A DNA stretch of 64,000 nucleotides from Flavobacterium sp. LPB0248 (GCF_013388355.1 NZ_CP058246.1:2480001-2544000); one strand, 5' to 3'. Positions 18,601-28,232 are shown, counted from the stretch's first letter. Notes: generated from the letters alone by a model not told the origin. Numbers and translations: made by a program.

Positions 18601-21158
18601 GTGCTAGCTTTAATAAAATTAGAACCTTGGACGTTTCTAAAAATACAATGCTGAAGGAGTTGGATTGTGCTTCTAATGATATGTATAATCTAAATTTACA
18701 GAACGGAAACAATGTAAATATGCAAGGTATGATTTTCGGAAATTTTACAGAAAATCCAAATTTACTTTGTATTCAAGTTGACGATGCAGCATTTTCTAAT
18801 GACAAATGGATTGCTAAAGATGCAATAGCAAGTTATTCGACTATAGCATGTGGAAACCATACAGGTTATACCCCAATTCCTGATTCTAAATTTGAAGATA
18901 AATTAATTGCTCTTCAAATTGACAAAGATGGTAAAAATGGTAAAGTTGCTACAATGAGCATTAATAATGTGACTGCTTTAAATGTATCAAATAGTGAGAT
19001 TTCAGACTTAACTGGTATTTCAGATTTTACTTCATTAGCTTCATTAGACGTTAGCAACAATGCATTGACAAAAATCGATTTATCTAAAAATCTTGCATTG
19101 ACAAATGTAAATGTAACTAAGAATCAATTGAGCATTTTAGATCTTTCTAAAAACACAAAACTTACCATCTTAAGCGCAAGTTTTAATAAAATTGAAAGTT
19201 TAGATGTTTCTAAAAATACCGCTTTAAAAGAAATCGATTGTGCTAGCAACAATATGTATAACTTGAATTTGAAGAATGGTAATAATGTGAATATGCAAAG
19301 AGTAATTTTTGGAAATTTCACTGAAAATCCTAATTTGCTTTGTATTCAAGTTGATGATGCAGCTTTTTCTAACCAAAATTGGATCGCTAAAGATGCGACT
19401 GCATCGTATTCTTCTCAAGCTTGTCCGGTGAACTTAAGATACACATTAATTCCAGATCCAAATTTTGAAAAATTATTAATTGCCAGCAAAATTGATACGG
19501 ATGGTGAAAATGGAAAAGTTCTAACCTCAAATATTTCAAAAATAACATATTTGAATCTTTACGATGCTACAATAAAAGTGTCTGATTTAACAGGTATACA
19601 AGATTTTACATCTTTATCAACTTTATATTGCTATTCAGCAGCATTAACATCTTTAGATTTATCTAAAAACGTTAACTTGACAATGGTTGACTTTTCAACT
19701 AATAAATTAACATCTGTAGATTTATCTGCTAACACCAATTTAACAACCGTAGTAGCATACAATAATCAATTAACCAGTTTAGATGTTTCTAAAAACACTG
19801 CTTTAAAATCTTTAAGTGTTTACAGAAACAAATTAACCGGCTTAAATATTTCTAAAAACATTGCATTAACAAGTTTAGACGCTTCTAGCAATCAGATAAG
19901 CGATTTAGATATTAGTACAAATACAAATCTAACAAAAATAGATGTTTTTAATAATCAGCTAACTTCTTTGGATTTTTCTAAAAATCTGCTTCTGAAAGAA
20001 GTAAGAATTAGTAATAATAAGTTCGAAAACATAAATGTATCTAATCTTAACGCTCTAACATCTTTATCAGCAAGTGATAATCTACTTACTACAATTGACA
20101 TATCTCAAAATACTGGATTACTTTCTCTTGAAATGTCGAATAACAAATTAAGTGTGATTGATATTTCATCAAATACTGCTCTTACTGCTCTAGGTGTTTC
20201 GAATAATCAATTAAAAACTTTAGATATCACAAAAAACAAAGCTTTGGTTGGTCTTTATGCAAATAATAACCAATTAACAAGTTTGGATATGAGAAATGGA
20301 AAAAATACGTCGATGCAAAATTACAATTTGTCACTTGTCTCTAATCCACAATTATATTGCATTCTTGTTGACGATGTTACTTTTGCCAATACAAACTGGT
20401 CATCAAGAAAAGATGCAATTGCTAAATACAATACAGAATGTACTGGCGAATTAAATTTGGCTTCAAACAACTTTGCTATTGAAACTAAAGGTGAATCTTG
20501 TTTAGGTGAAAATAACGGAGAAATCAGTATTGTTGGAAAAGCTTCGTTTGCTTATAACGCAACGATAAATGACAAATCGTATACGTTTACAAATAATGCT
20601 TTAAAGGTTTCTGCATTAGCTCCAGGGGTTTACAAAGTTAAGATCACTATTCCTGAAATGATTTTTGAGCAAAATTTCAACATAACTATTCAAAAAGGTG
20701 CAACCATTACAGGAAAATCTGACGTAAGTGCTAAGACTGTAAATGTTGAAATTACAGAAGGAACAGCTCCTTTCTCCGTATTTGTTGATGGTGCAGAGCA
20801 ATTCCAAACAACAGACAACAATTTTACAGTTTCTCTAGATAAAGCTGGATTAGTTGAAGTAGCAACCGCAAAAGCTTGCGAGGGCGTTTTTGCTAAAAAA
20901 GTTACTTCTTATGAATTAGGAACAATGCTTTCGGCTTATCCAAACCCTACTTCTGGCAGTATCGAGATCGAAATTCCTAGCTCAAAAACTGAAGTTGTTA
21001 TTGATTTATACAATTTTAGCGGTCAGTTAGTTTCTCACGGAACTTATAATATTGAAAGTGGAAGAGCGCTTTTAAATCTTGAAAAATTGCCTTCAGGAAT
21101 TTATGCTGCTAAAATCAATTTAGAAACTCCAGAATACATTAAAATCATAAAAAATTAA
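15609..21158 (+). CDS. Giant secreted leucine-rich-repeat protein with T9SS sorting tail
   Basis: 1849 aa. Signal peptide 1-19 ending INAQ. Residues ~20-160 look like a carbohydrate-binding jelly-roll (NLVLNGAFEKWSG). Six modules follow, each starting with a form of YTLIPDSNFEDKLIALGID and ending in NPNLTCIQVDD plus NW-KD and a Cys. Between these lie ~21-residue LRRs of the type LTSLDVSKNTAL. An Ig/SprB-like region (~1615-1760) and a T9SS type A tail (SAYPNPTSG) end the protein. It is probably exported to the surface for binding or adhesion; the ligand is unknown. The lipoprotein gene follows after 3 bp. Confidence 0.88.
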   Translation: MKTKLLLLLLLASFSINAQTNLVLNGAFEKWSGNTSPNNWTTTNAVYQISDTQGSYVAKLFYNAASPKVTTQVPMKAGVTYTVKFRYKYVSSNYSGQHPIALNISQTGSGSTLSTSAFATNNLWTEKVIEFTADSDLSYDLSISTFSFDGQSFEVLIDAVQVYVKGTEQYTAIPSLNFEKKLIALGYDSGATDGKVPTININELTFLDVSNSAVGDLTGIQDFVSLTGLDCSQTGLTTLDVGKNINLTRLDCHGNSLKTLNVSKNVNLSFLSCESNYLESIDVKSNIALKYLLCGNNGGNNAISSLDVSQNINLLELRANGQKLSTIDVSKNTALKGLDVSSNLISSLNLSSNPNLESLMFSNNKLSTLDISNNKLLKYLECSSNELTSLDLSKHTSLIFLNCFNNKLKSLNIKNGNNANFELNDGIPFTDMYTVMSRPYYSSFLNNVDLTCIQVDNTAYSNTAWSSIKNAFTYYNTLDCSLSTIIVDPKFEDKLIALQIDKDGKNGSVLNSSINSVTALDLSNSSITDLSGIEGFTALKSLNVSGNALKKLDISKNTALITLNTSGNPALTCIQVANLDAVANWNVTKDNTTTFNIDCNIYTLIPNSNFEDYLISLGIDRDGKNGKVITENIQNLSTFSANGKNITDFTGIQDFKSLTSLFVENNKATKIDVSKNTALKTLSLYGNKLSDIDVSKNTALTYLNIDDNLLTSINLTKNTELTTFSSSGNKLTNIDVSQNTKLNNLWISLNSLASLDVSKNLELIQLSCGNNQIRTLDLSKNTKLTSISIGGNKLVNLNLKNGNNTIVQSLYLVGNPNLTCIQVDDVAYANKNWADRKDATATYSSSACPTIVPYTLIPDSNFEDKLIAIGIDKDGKNGKVESTSIAVLGTLNVSNSNIKDLTGIEDFASLTSLDCSSNQLKTINVAKNIVLTKLNVSKNQLTTLDVSTNALLDDLNISNNAFTFVSVYNNPRLSRLNCSNNAITSLSISDKANLTALSASFNKIRTLDVSKNTMLKELDCASNDMYNLNLQNGNNVNMQGMIFGNFTENPNLLCIQVDDAAFSNDKWIAKDAIASYSTIACGNHTGYTPIPDSKFEDKLIALQIDKDGKNGKVATMSINNVTALNVSNSEISDLTGISDFTSLASLDVSNNALTKIDLSKNLALTNVNVTKNQLSILDLSKNTKLTILSASFNKIESLDVSKNTALKEIDCASNNMYNLNLKNGNNVNMQRVIFGNFTENPNLLCIQVDDAAFSNQNWIAKDATASYSSQACPVNLRYTLIPDPNFEKLLIASKIDTDGENGKVLTSNISKITYLNLYDATIKVSDLTGIQDFTSLSTLYCYSAALTSLDLSKNVNLTMVDFSTNKLTSVDLSANTNLTTVVAYNNQLTSLDVSKNTALKSLSVYRNKLTGLNISKNIALTSLDASSNQISDLDISTNTNLTKIDVFNNQLTSLDFSKNLLLKEVRISNNKFENINVSNLNALTSLSASDNLLTTIDISQNTGLLSLEMSNNKLSVIDISSNTALTALGVSNNQLKTLDITKNKALVGLYANNNQLTSLDMRNGKNTSMQNYNLSLVSNPQLYCILVDDVTFANTNWSSRKDAIAKYNTECTGELNLASNNFAIETKGESCLGENNGEISIVGKASFAYNATINDKSYTFTNNALKVSALAPGVYKVKITIPEMIFEQNFNITIQKGATITGKSDVSAKTVNVEITEGTAPFSVFVDGAEQFQTTDNNFTVSLDKAGLVEVATAKACEGVFAKKVTSYELGTMLSAYPNPTSGSIEIEIPSSKTEVVIDLYNFSGQLVSHGTYNIESGRALLNLEKLPSGIYAAKINLETPEYIKIIKN

Positions 21159-21161
21159 GAA

Positions 21162-21866
21162 ATGAAGAATTCTATATATTTATCAATAATCTGTTTAGTA
21201 TTTGCAGCCTGCGGAAGCGGGGGCGGAGATGATCCCGTTACTCCACCACCAGCAGCAAACACAGCTCCTACTGTACCCGTGTTGAGTATACCTGCAGACA
21301 ATAAATTATGTTTAGACAACAATGTTTCTTTTCAGTGGAATGCTTCAACTGACGCGCAGCAAGATGCTATTGTATATCAGATTCAAATTGCAAAAGATAA
21401 CGGTTTTACTCAAATCGTGAATACGCTTGACAATTCATCTCTTTCTACAAGTGCATTAGCATTAGAGAAAAATACAGCTTACTATTGGAGAGTTAAAGCA
21501 ACTGATAGCAAAGGTCTAGCTAGCGCTTATTCTTCAACATTTAAGTTTTATACTGCAGGAACAGCTGTAGTGAATCATTTGCCGTTTGCTCCAGAATTGA
21601 TTGCTCCTGTGATAAATGCAGCTCTTAGCACTTCATCTACAACTTTAACGTGGAATGCTTCTGATGTTGACACTTCTGATATTCTTACTTATGATGTTTA
21701 TTTTGGAACAGCAAATCCGCCAACGGCAAAAGTGAGCGAAAATGCAAGTTCAAAATCATTTGAGGTTACGCTTCAGCCAACAACACAGTATTACTGGAGA
21801 ATTGTGGCAAAAGACAATAAAGGTGGTGAAACCGTAGGCCAGGTTTGGAAATTTAAGACAAACTAA
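21162..21866 (+). CDS. Fibronectin type III-like lipoprotein, cotranscribed with the LRR gene
   Basis: 234 aa. The signal ends in lipobox FAAC (Cys17) followed by GSGGGDD, a glycine/acidic stretch like the export signals of surface lipoproteins in Bacteroidetes. Two FN3-like beta-sandwich repeats follow, each with a YYWR motif (AYYWRVKATD, QYYWRIVAKD). It starts 3 bp after the LRR stop and is followed by a strong terminator, so the two form an operon. It may help anchor or present the LRR protein; that is inference. Confidence 0.8.
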   Translation: MKNSIYLSIICLVFAACGSGGGDDPVTPPPAANTAPTVPVLSIPADNKLCLDNNVSFQWNASTDAQQDAIVYQIQIAKDNGFTQIVNTLDNSSLSTSALALEKNTAYYWRVKATDSKGLASAYSSTFKFYTAGTAVVNHLPFAPELIAPVINAALSTSSTTLTWNASDVDTSDILTYDVYFGTANPPTAKVSENASSKSFEVTLQPTTQYYWRIVAKDNKGGETVGQVWKFKTN

Positions 21867-21898
21867 GCTTAAAAAATTACAATTAGTTAAATTAAAAA

Positions 21899-21935
21899 AT
21901 CCCGTTTTCAAAGTGCTGAAAACGGGATTTTTTTA
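21899..21935 (+). terminator. Rho-independent terminator after the LRR-lipoprotein operon
   Basis: Stem ATCCCGTTTTC/GAAAACGGGAT followed by seven T. Confidence 0.88.
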
Positions 21936-21952
21936 TAATTCTACAGTATACG

Positions 21953-21997
21953 TTACGTTTTTCCGTAAAGAATTATCCTCATAAAATTGTATACTTG
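21953..21997 (+). promoter_or_regulatory. Shared LRR promoter, copy 2: TTACG-N6-CGTAA, 21 bp, TATACTTG
   Basis: TTACG (21953-21957), N6, CGTAA (21964-21968), 21 bp, TATACTTG (21990-21997), then 25 bp to the ATG at 22023. All four distances equal copy 1 although the spacers differ in sequence, which argues for a functional site. Confidence 0.7.
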
Positions 21998-22022
21998 CAT
22001 AACTAAATCCAAAACTGAACCT

Positions 22023-25000
22023 ATGAGAATAAAATTACTTTTATTGCTTTTAATAGCAAATTTTTCAATCTATGCCCAGCAATACACGTTAATTCCTGAT
22101 GTTAATTTTGAAAAGGAATTAATTAGACTCCACATTGATTCTGGAACTCCCGATGGCAAAATACTCACTTCAACAGCTGCATCATTAAAAGAATTATATC
22201 TTGGAGCAGCATCTATAACTTCTCTACAAGGAATTCAAGATTTTACTTCTTTGGTTTCTTTACAATGCGATGGTAACGAGCTAACAAGTATAGATGTATC
22301 TCACAATACCGCTTTAACATATTTGTCGGTTGGAGAAAATAAATTAACGAGTTTGAACGTATCCTACAATATTGCTTTAGAAAGTTTGTATTTTCATAAA
22401 AACGAAATATCAAATATAAATGTATCAAATAACATTAACTTAAACACTTTATATTTTACTGAGAACTTAATAACAGAATTGAATATTTCATACAATAAGT
22501 CCCTTAAACAGTTATTCTGCGATAATAATTTATTAACCCAATTAGACCTGTCGCAAAATACTATGCTAACAGATTTAATATGTGGATTTAATAAATTAAC
22601 CACTTTAGATGTTGGCACTAACACTTTATTAAATGGTTTATACTGTAATAATAACCTACTCACAAGTCTAAACCTTTCTCAAAATCCAGATTTAATAAGA
22701 ATTGAATGTGCAAACAATCTTTTAACTAGCTTGGATATCTCACACAATCCCGTAGATATTTTGAATTGTGAAAACAACAAATTAACCAGTCTTGATATTT
22801 CGCAAAACCCATTAATAACAACTATAAACTGCGGTTCGAACGAATTAACGAGCCTAAACTTAAAAAATGGTGCAAATAATACTCTAGAAAGCAACACTTT
22901 AAATTTTAAAGACAATCCAAATTTGACTTGTATTCAAGTCGATAATCCCACTTATTCAAATGCAAACTGGTCTAACCTAAAAGATACCACTGCAAGTTTT
23001 AGTAGCGTATGTACTACTTCATATACTTTAATTCCTGATGTTAATTTTGAGCAAAAACTAATCGAATTAGGTTATGACGACCTCATTGATGGAAAGGTAA
23101 ACACGGCCAACATCGCAGATGTCAAAAAACTACAAATGCAATCGAGTTCAATAACAGACTTGACAGGAATTCAGGATTTTAAAAATTTAGAAGATTTAGA
23201 TATCGCTAATAATAAAATTACCAATCTTAATGTCTCTAATAATAAATCTTTAACATGGCTACAATGTCAAAGAAACGAGTTAACTTCTTTAGATATTTCA
23301 CAAAATACTAAACTTGTAATTTTTAATTGTGGCGATAACAAGATAGCCAGTTTAGATGTTACTCATAATCCTGAACTAACTTATATTTATTGTCACAAAA
23401 ACCTTCTAACAACATTAGATCTTACAAACAACATTCTTTTGGACGATCTCTCTATTGGTGAAAATAAAATAACAAATATAGATCTAACACATAATCCTTT
23501 ATTAGTTTCTTTGTTTTTAGAAAAGAACAATATCACCAATTTAGACATATCAAACAACCTCGAATTAATTGCATTAAATGCTTCTGATAATCAAATAAGC
23601 AAATTAGATCTTTCAAAACATAAAAAACTGATAGAACTCTTTTTAACGAACAGTAGCTTGGAAGAACTTAATTTACAAAACGGAAAAAATACTCTTATAA
23701 ATACTCGTTTTTTCAATTTAAAGAATAATCAAAATTTAACTTGTATACAAGTCGATAACACAAGCTACGCCAATACAAATTGGTCTGCCAGCAAAGATGC
23801 TTCAGCAATTTTTAAATTAGATTGCAATGATTCTGTTTCGTATACCTTAATTCCTGATGTTAATTTTGAGAAAAAATTAATCGAATTAGGAATAGATTCT
23901 GGAACTCCAGATGGAAATGTTTTGAGCTCATCTATTGAATCTGTTACAGAGTTAAATCTTTATTACAGCAACATTTCTGATTTAACTGGAATAGAAGGCT
24001 TTAAAGCTTTGACATCTTTAAATGTAATGTCCAACAAATTATCGACTGTTGACCTTTCAAAAAATTTAGCTTTAAACTATTTGCTAATTAGCTACAACAA
24101 TCTAACAACCTTAGACATTTCAAATAATATTGCTCTAGATAACTTATCAGTATCCAACAATAAAATCCAAAACATTGATGTTTCAAACAATCTTAAATTA
24201 AAATATTTTTCTTGTTCATCAAATCAACTAACTACTATTGATGTTTCAAATAATAAAGAACTGGCTTCACTTAATTGCCAATTAAACCAATTAAAAAGTT
24301 TAGATCTTTCTCAAAATAAAAAGCTGAGTCTTTTAACTTGTTCAGAAAACAAAACGCTTACAAATATAGACTTAAGGAATGGAAACAATAGAAATATGCA
24401 GATAGCGCCATATGTTATTGATTTTACTAAAAATCCGTTGCTAACCTGTATTTTGGTTGATAACCCTATTTACTCTAATGAAAAGTGGGCAAGCTTTAAA
24501 GAAAAAACTGCATCGTACTCAACTGTTGACTGCTCTCAGATTACTGCAATCCCAGATCCGGCTTTTGAAGACAAATTAATTTATTTACAAATCGATAAAG
24601 ATGGTAAAAATGGTACTATTTTAAACACCAGTATTTCAAACATTACCGCATTAAATGTAGAGAACAGTAACATCAAAAACTTAACTGGAATTAATGGCTT
24701 TTCAAACTTAAGCACTTTAAATTGTTCGTCAAACCTATTAACTGCTTTAGATCTGTCCCAAAATAAAGCGCTAACTTTTATAAATTGTGGTTCTAATAAT
24801 TTAACGAGCTTAAATTTAAAGAATGGAAATAATAAAAATTTAGATCTTAATTCAAGTTTTACAAAAAATCCAGATTTAACTTGTATTACTGTTGATGATG
24901 AAGTTTACGCTAATCAAAAATGGGCTAGCATTAAAGATGATGCTGCAAACTACAATTTAGACTGTACTGTTTATACTGCAATTGATTCTAATTTTGAAAA

Positions 25001-26135
25001 AAAATTAATCGAATTAGGAATCGACAACGATGGGGTAAACGGAAAAGTTTCTGTGGAAAACTTAGAAAAAATTACTTCTTTAAATTTATCAAATAGCAAT
25101 ATTAATGATCTAAAAGGCATTGAAAAATTTACAGGATTAACCTATCTTGATTGCAGTGGCAATAATATTAATACAATAGATGTTAGTAAAAATTTAAATC
25201 TTACGAAATTAGATTTAAATTCAAATCATTTAACATCGCTAGACGTTACAAAAAACACTAAGCTTTTAAATTTATCCTTTGCTTACAATGAGGTTTCTAC
25301 TATAAATTTAGCTAACAACAAAGAACTTTTGTTTTTAAACACTTCTAAAAATCTGCTTACCAATTTAGATTTAACCTCAAATACAGCACTCTCTCTTATT
25401 GACTGCAGCCGAAACAATTTAACACAATTAAATGTTTCAAATGCACCAGAACTAACTAATTTGATAATAGACCTTAATAAGATTACTGCATTAGATCTTT
25501 CTCTCAATACAAAACTTGTAGATCTATATTGTAGCAATAATGAATTAACCTCTTTAGATCTGAGCTATAATATTCTCTTAAAAAGATTAAGTGCATCTTG
25601 GAATCAACTCACAACTTTAGATTTATCTCATAATCCTTTACTTGAACGTGTTTATGTAGAATTTAATCCATTAAACTCATTAAATATTCAAAATGGAAAC
25701 AATAAAAACTTTGTTCTTCCGTCAGTTAGTGGTAAAATGGCAGATGATACAATTGTCTATACTAGCTTTCTAGGAAATACAACCCTAAATTGCATACAAG
25801 TTGATGACGAGAATTATTCAAATGCAAATTGGTCAAACATCAAAGAATCGACCACTACGTATTCTAATACTTGTAAAAGTCTAGGCATTGACAAATCTGA
25901 GTTTAGTCAAGTTGTTTTATATCCAAACCCAACAAAAGGAGAAATAACGATTAATAATATTGCATTAGACAAAGCAACAGTTTACAACTCCTTAGGACAA
26001 TTAGTAAAATCTTTTACTTTAAATAATGTAAACACATATAATACGATCGACTTATCTGGCTTGCCTAGAGGAGTTTATTATGTGTATCTAATCAATGGAG
26101 ATGCCGCTTCTGCTAAAAAAGTTATAGTAGAATAA
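22023..26135 (+). CDS. Second giant secreted leucine-rich-repeat protein with T9SS tail
   Basis: 1370 aa from the ATG at 22023; an upstream in-frame ATG (21987) lies in the promoter. The signal peptide MRIKLLLLLLIANFSIYAQ resembles that of the first LRR protein. Five modules begin with YTLIPDVNFEKELI-type segments, carry ~21-residue repeats such as LTSLDISQNP, and end in LTCIQVD...NW..KD..C. The C-terminus is a T9SS type A tail (LYPNPTKGEITI). It lacks the N-terminal jelly-roll and the SprB-like region of its neighbour. It is a paralogue under the same promoter type, so the two are probably coregulated surface proteins. Confidence 0.88.
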   Translation: MRIKLLLLLLIANFSIYAQQYTLIPDVNFEKELIRLHIDSGTPDGKILTSTAASLKELYLGAASITSLQGIQDFTSLVSLQCDGNELTSIDVSHNTALTYLSVGENKLTSLNVSYNIALESLYFHKNEISNINVSNNINLNTLYFTENLITELNISYNKSLKQLFCDNNLLTQLDLSQNTMLTDLICGFNKLTTLDVGTNTLLNGLYCNNNLLTSLNLSQNPDLIRIECANNLLTSLDISHNPVDILNCENNKLTSLDISQNPLITTINCGSNELTSLNLKNGANNTLESNTLNFKDNPNLTCIQVDNPTYSNANWSNLKDTTASFSSVCTTSYTLIPDVNFEQKLIELGYDDLIDGKVNTANIADVKKLQMQSSSITDLTGIQDFKNLEDLDIANNKITNLNVSNNKSLTWLQCQRNELTSLDISQNTKLVIFNCGDNKIASLDVTHNPELTYIYCHKNLLTTLDLTNNILLDDLSIGENKITNIDLTHNPLLVSLFLEKNNITNLDISNNLELIALNASDNQISKLDLSKHKKLIELFLTNSSLEELNLQNGKNTLINTRFFNLKNNQNLTCIQVDNTSYANTNWSASKDASAIFKLDCNDSVSYTLIPDVNFEKKLIELGIDSGTPDGNVLSSSIESVTELNLYYSNISDLTGIEGFKALTSLNVMSNKLSTVDLSKNLALNYLLISYNNLTTLDISNNIALDNLSVSNNKIQNIDVSNNLKLKYFSCSSNQLTTIDVSNNKELASLNCQLNQLKSLDLSQNKKLSLLTCSENKTLTNIDLRNGNNRNMQIAPYVIDFTKNPLLTCILVDNPIYSNEKWASFKEKTASYSTVDCSQITAIPDPAFEDKLIYLQIDKDGKNGTILNTSISNITALNVENSNIKNLTGINGFSNLSTLNCSSNLLTALDLSQNKALTFINCGSNNLTSLNLKNGNNKNLDLNSSFTKNPDLTCITVDDEVYANQKWASIKDDAANYNLDCTVYTAIDSNFEKKLIELGIDNDGVNGKVSVENLEKITSLNLSNSNINDLKGIEKFTGLTYLDCSGNNINTIDVSKNLNLTKLDLNSNHLTSLDVTKNTKLLNLSFAYNEVSTINLANNKELLFLNTSKNLLTNLDLTSNTALSLIDCSRNNLTQLNVSNAPELTNLIIDLNKITALDLSLNTKLVDLYCSNNELTSLDLSYNILLKRLSASWNQLTTLDLSHNPLLERVYVEFNPLNSLNIQNGNNKNFVLPSVSGKMADDTIVYTSFLGNTTLNCIQVDDENYSNANWSNIKESTTTYSNTCKSLGIDKSEFSQVVLYPNPTKGEITINNIALDKATVYNSLGQLVKSFTLNNVNTYNTIDLSGLPRGVYYVYLINGDAASAKKVIVE

Positions 26136-26157
26136 TCATCCCTTTCAAAAAATAAAA

Positions 26158-26193
26158 ATCCCATTTTCAATAATTAGAAAATGGGATTTTTTT
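26158..26193. terminator. Rho-independent terminator after the second LRR gene
   Basis: Stem ATCCCATTTTC/GAAAATGGGAT (26158-26168, 26177-26187) with a T run on the right and an A run on the left, so it can also stop the converging MBL gene. Confidence 0.85.
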
Positions 26194-26211
26194 ATGTCTA
26201 ATTTATTCTGT

Positions 26212-27069
26212 TTAAAGAATCTCTTCGCAAGTAAAAACATCTTTCAATCGAACACCTTTTTCGGTATGTTCAACAGTAATAATTTGATTGTGTGCATCGT
26301 GTTCTAAAAACAAATAATGATTATTATCTGCTGCCAAATTCAAAAATTTTGATTTCTCAGGCATTGTCAACAAAGGTCTTGTGTCATAACCCATTACATA
26401 CGGAAGCGGAATATGCCCTGCTGTAGCTAATAAATCGGCACAAAAAACAATCGTTTTATCTTGGTATTTTATATATGGAATCATCTGTTTTTCAGTATGT
26501 CCATCAACATAGTAAATGTCAAAACCAAGTTCTTTTGCAAATCCAAAATCAGATTCTGGTCTTTCAATAAAATTCAATTGTCCGCTTTCTTGCATTGGCA
26601 GGATATTTTCAGACAAGAAAGAAGCTTTTTCTCGAGCGTTGGGTTTTGTCGCCCATTCCCAATGGTTTTCGTTTGTCCAGAATTTAGCATTTTTGAAAGC
26701 TGGCTCATAACCCGTTTTATTGGCATTCCATTGAACGCTTCCTCCGCAGTGGTCAAAATGAAGATGTGTCATAAAAACATCGGTTACATCATCACGATTA
26801 AAACCATATTTCGCTAGAGAATTATCTAAAGAATGTGATCCCCAAAGCGAATAATATCCAAAAAACTTTTCAGATTGTTTATCGCCCATTCCCGTATCAA
26901 TTAAAATAAGACGATTTCCGTCTTCGATCAATAAACATCGAGCAGCAATATCAATTAAGTTATTAGCATCGGCAGGATTTGTCTTGTTCCAGATTGTCTT
27001 CGGAACAACGCCAAACATTGCGCCTCCGTCTAATTTAAAATTTCCGGATTCTATTGGGTAAAGTTTCAT
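26212..27069 (-). CDS. MBL-fold metal-dependent hydrolase
   Basis: 285 aa. The zinc site motif HxHxDH is THLHFDHCGG, with later ligands in VDGHTEKQMI, FCADLL and EHD. The N-terminus YPIESGNFKLDGGAMFG matches the quorum-quenching lactonase/N-acyl homoserine lactonase-like branch widespread in Bacteroidetes, but the substrate cannot be deduced. Cytoplasmic (no signal peptide). A TAGCTTTG box lies 22 bp upstream. Confidence 0.88.
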   Translation of the reverse strand: MKLYPIESGNFKLDGGAMFGVVPKTIWNKTNPADANNLIDIAARCLLIEDGNRLILIDTGMGDKQSEKFFGYYSLWGSHSLDNSLAKYGFNRDDVTDVFMTHLHFDHCGGSVQWNANKTGYEPAFKNAKFWTNENHWEWATKPNAREKASFLSENILPMQESGQLNFIERPESDFGFAKELGFDIYYVDGHTEKQMIPYIKYQDKTIVFCADLLATAGHIPLPYVMGYDTRPLLTMPEKSKFLNLAADNNHYLFLEHDAHNQIITVEHTEKGVRLKDVFTCEEIL

Positions 27070-27090
27070 GAGAATAATTTTCTAAAAGAA

Positions 27091-27098
27091 CAAAGCTA
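27091..27098 (-). promoter_or_regulatory. -7 element TAGCTTTG of the MBL-fold hydrolase gene
   Basis: Perfect TAnnTTTG match on the minus strand, 21 bp before the ATG. Confidence 0.55.
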
Positions 27099-27150
27099 GA
27101 AAATTCAAATCCCTTTTGCTAAAATTTAAAGCTAAAAACAAATTTTCTGA

Positions 27151-28071
27151 TTATTCTAATGTAATCGAAGTGCTTCCCATTATTTCCTGCTTATCAAAAT
27201 AATTCACAAAATAAGTGCCTTTCTTAAACTGGTCAGCATTCAAAATTCCGTAAGCATTTACCGATTTGCCTTGAAAATCTGTACTTACTATAAAACTATA
27301 AACAAGCGCTTTATCATTACCAAATTCAATCAGTTTATTATCTCCCAGAACCGTATTTTTCTGATCTAAAACCTGAACATAAAAAACTCGTTTTCCTGTT
27401 TTTGCAACAGCATTTCCGTTAACCGTAAAACTAATTTTAAGTTTTTTTGCATTCTTTGCTTTTGTCGTTTCCAATTCAGCGCCAGAATTTTTTTCACGAA
27501 GTGCAATAGCTTTAAAATTGCTTAAATACAATTTTGAAGCATCTTTTAAAGTCGATTCTAATTTTTTCTGTTTAGAAACCAAAGTGTCATTTTCTACTTT
27601 TTGATTGTACATGACAACATTCTGGCTTTCTATTTCTGTCAATAAATTTTTATTCTGAGATTTCAGTTTTTTAATTTCCTGAATTCTTCCTACTAATGAC
27701 GAATTCAAATCTGAAAGCTGATTTCGATAAATTCTAATCTGCTCCGCCGATGGATTATTAGAAGCTTTAATAATGGCTACTAAATTCTCAACATTTTTAC
27801 GCTCTAACTCTAATTCTTTAGATAAAGCTGTTTTTTCTAAAATAGCCTGATCGTATGCGTTTTTTAATGTATTTAAAGAATCCAAAATATTCTTTTGCTC
27901 ACTTGCTTCTTTACTTTCAAATGGCATTGTGCTGGTAATACTCTCCTTTTTAGCATCACTATTATTCTTATCAGGTTCACTGCTAAAAACCAAGACTACA
28001 GCACCTAATCCTAAAACAAAAATTATAGCAAACAAAGGTTTAAACCACTTTATTTCATTTTGTTTTTTCAT
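27151..28071 (-). CDS. Inner-membrane-anchored coiled-coil protein of unknown function
   Basis: 306 aa. One transmembrane segment (about residues 11-29, PLFAIIFVLGLGAVVLVF) precedes a long charged coiled coil (about 55-190, with LELERKNVENL and RIQEIKKLKSQNKNL) and a C-terminal beta-rich domain (about 205-306, VNGNAVAKTGKRVFYVQVLD). The topology suggests the coiled coil is periplasmic. I do not recognise the family. It is monocistronic, with a TATTTTTG box at 28091-28098 on this strand. Confidence 0.75.
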   Translation of the reverse strand: MKKQNEIKWFKPLFAIIFVLGLGAVVLVFSSEPDKNNSDAKKESITSTMPFESKEASEQKNILDSLNTLKNAYDQAILEKTALSKELELERKNVENLVAIIKASNNPSAEQIRIYRNQLSDLNSSLVGRIQEIKKLKSQNKNLLTEIESQNVVMYNQKVENDTLVSKQKKLESTLKDASKLYLSNFKAIALREKNSGAELETTKAKNAKKLKISFTVNGNAVAKTGKRVFYVQVLDQKNTVLGDNKLIEFGNDKALVYSFIVSTDFQGKSVNAYGILNADQFKKGTYFVNYFDKQEIMGSTSITLE

Positions 28072-28090
28072 AATTACTCCTAATTTTCTG

Positions 28091-28098
28091 CAAAAATA
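28091..28098 (-). promoter_or_regulatory. -7 element TATTTTTG of the coiled-coil protein gene
   Basis: Perfect TAnnTTTG match on the minus strand, 19 bp before the ATG at 28071. Confidence 0.55.
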
Positions 28099-28232
28099 TT
28101 GAATAAAAAATGGTTATAATCAGTAGAAATACTTGTTTTTTAACATTTAGGAGCGATATTTGCAGCTATTTCTAAAATAAGATTCGTTTTGCCATTTCAA
28201 GACCAATTTTATCAAAATAAGTAATATCTATT

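Noticed and set aside
16535..19418. Several minus-strand reading frames of 64-117 aa opposite the first LRR gene
   Set aside because: They arise from the repeated codons of the LRR modules and repeat with the same period, so they are shadows.
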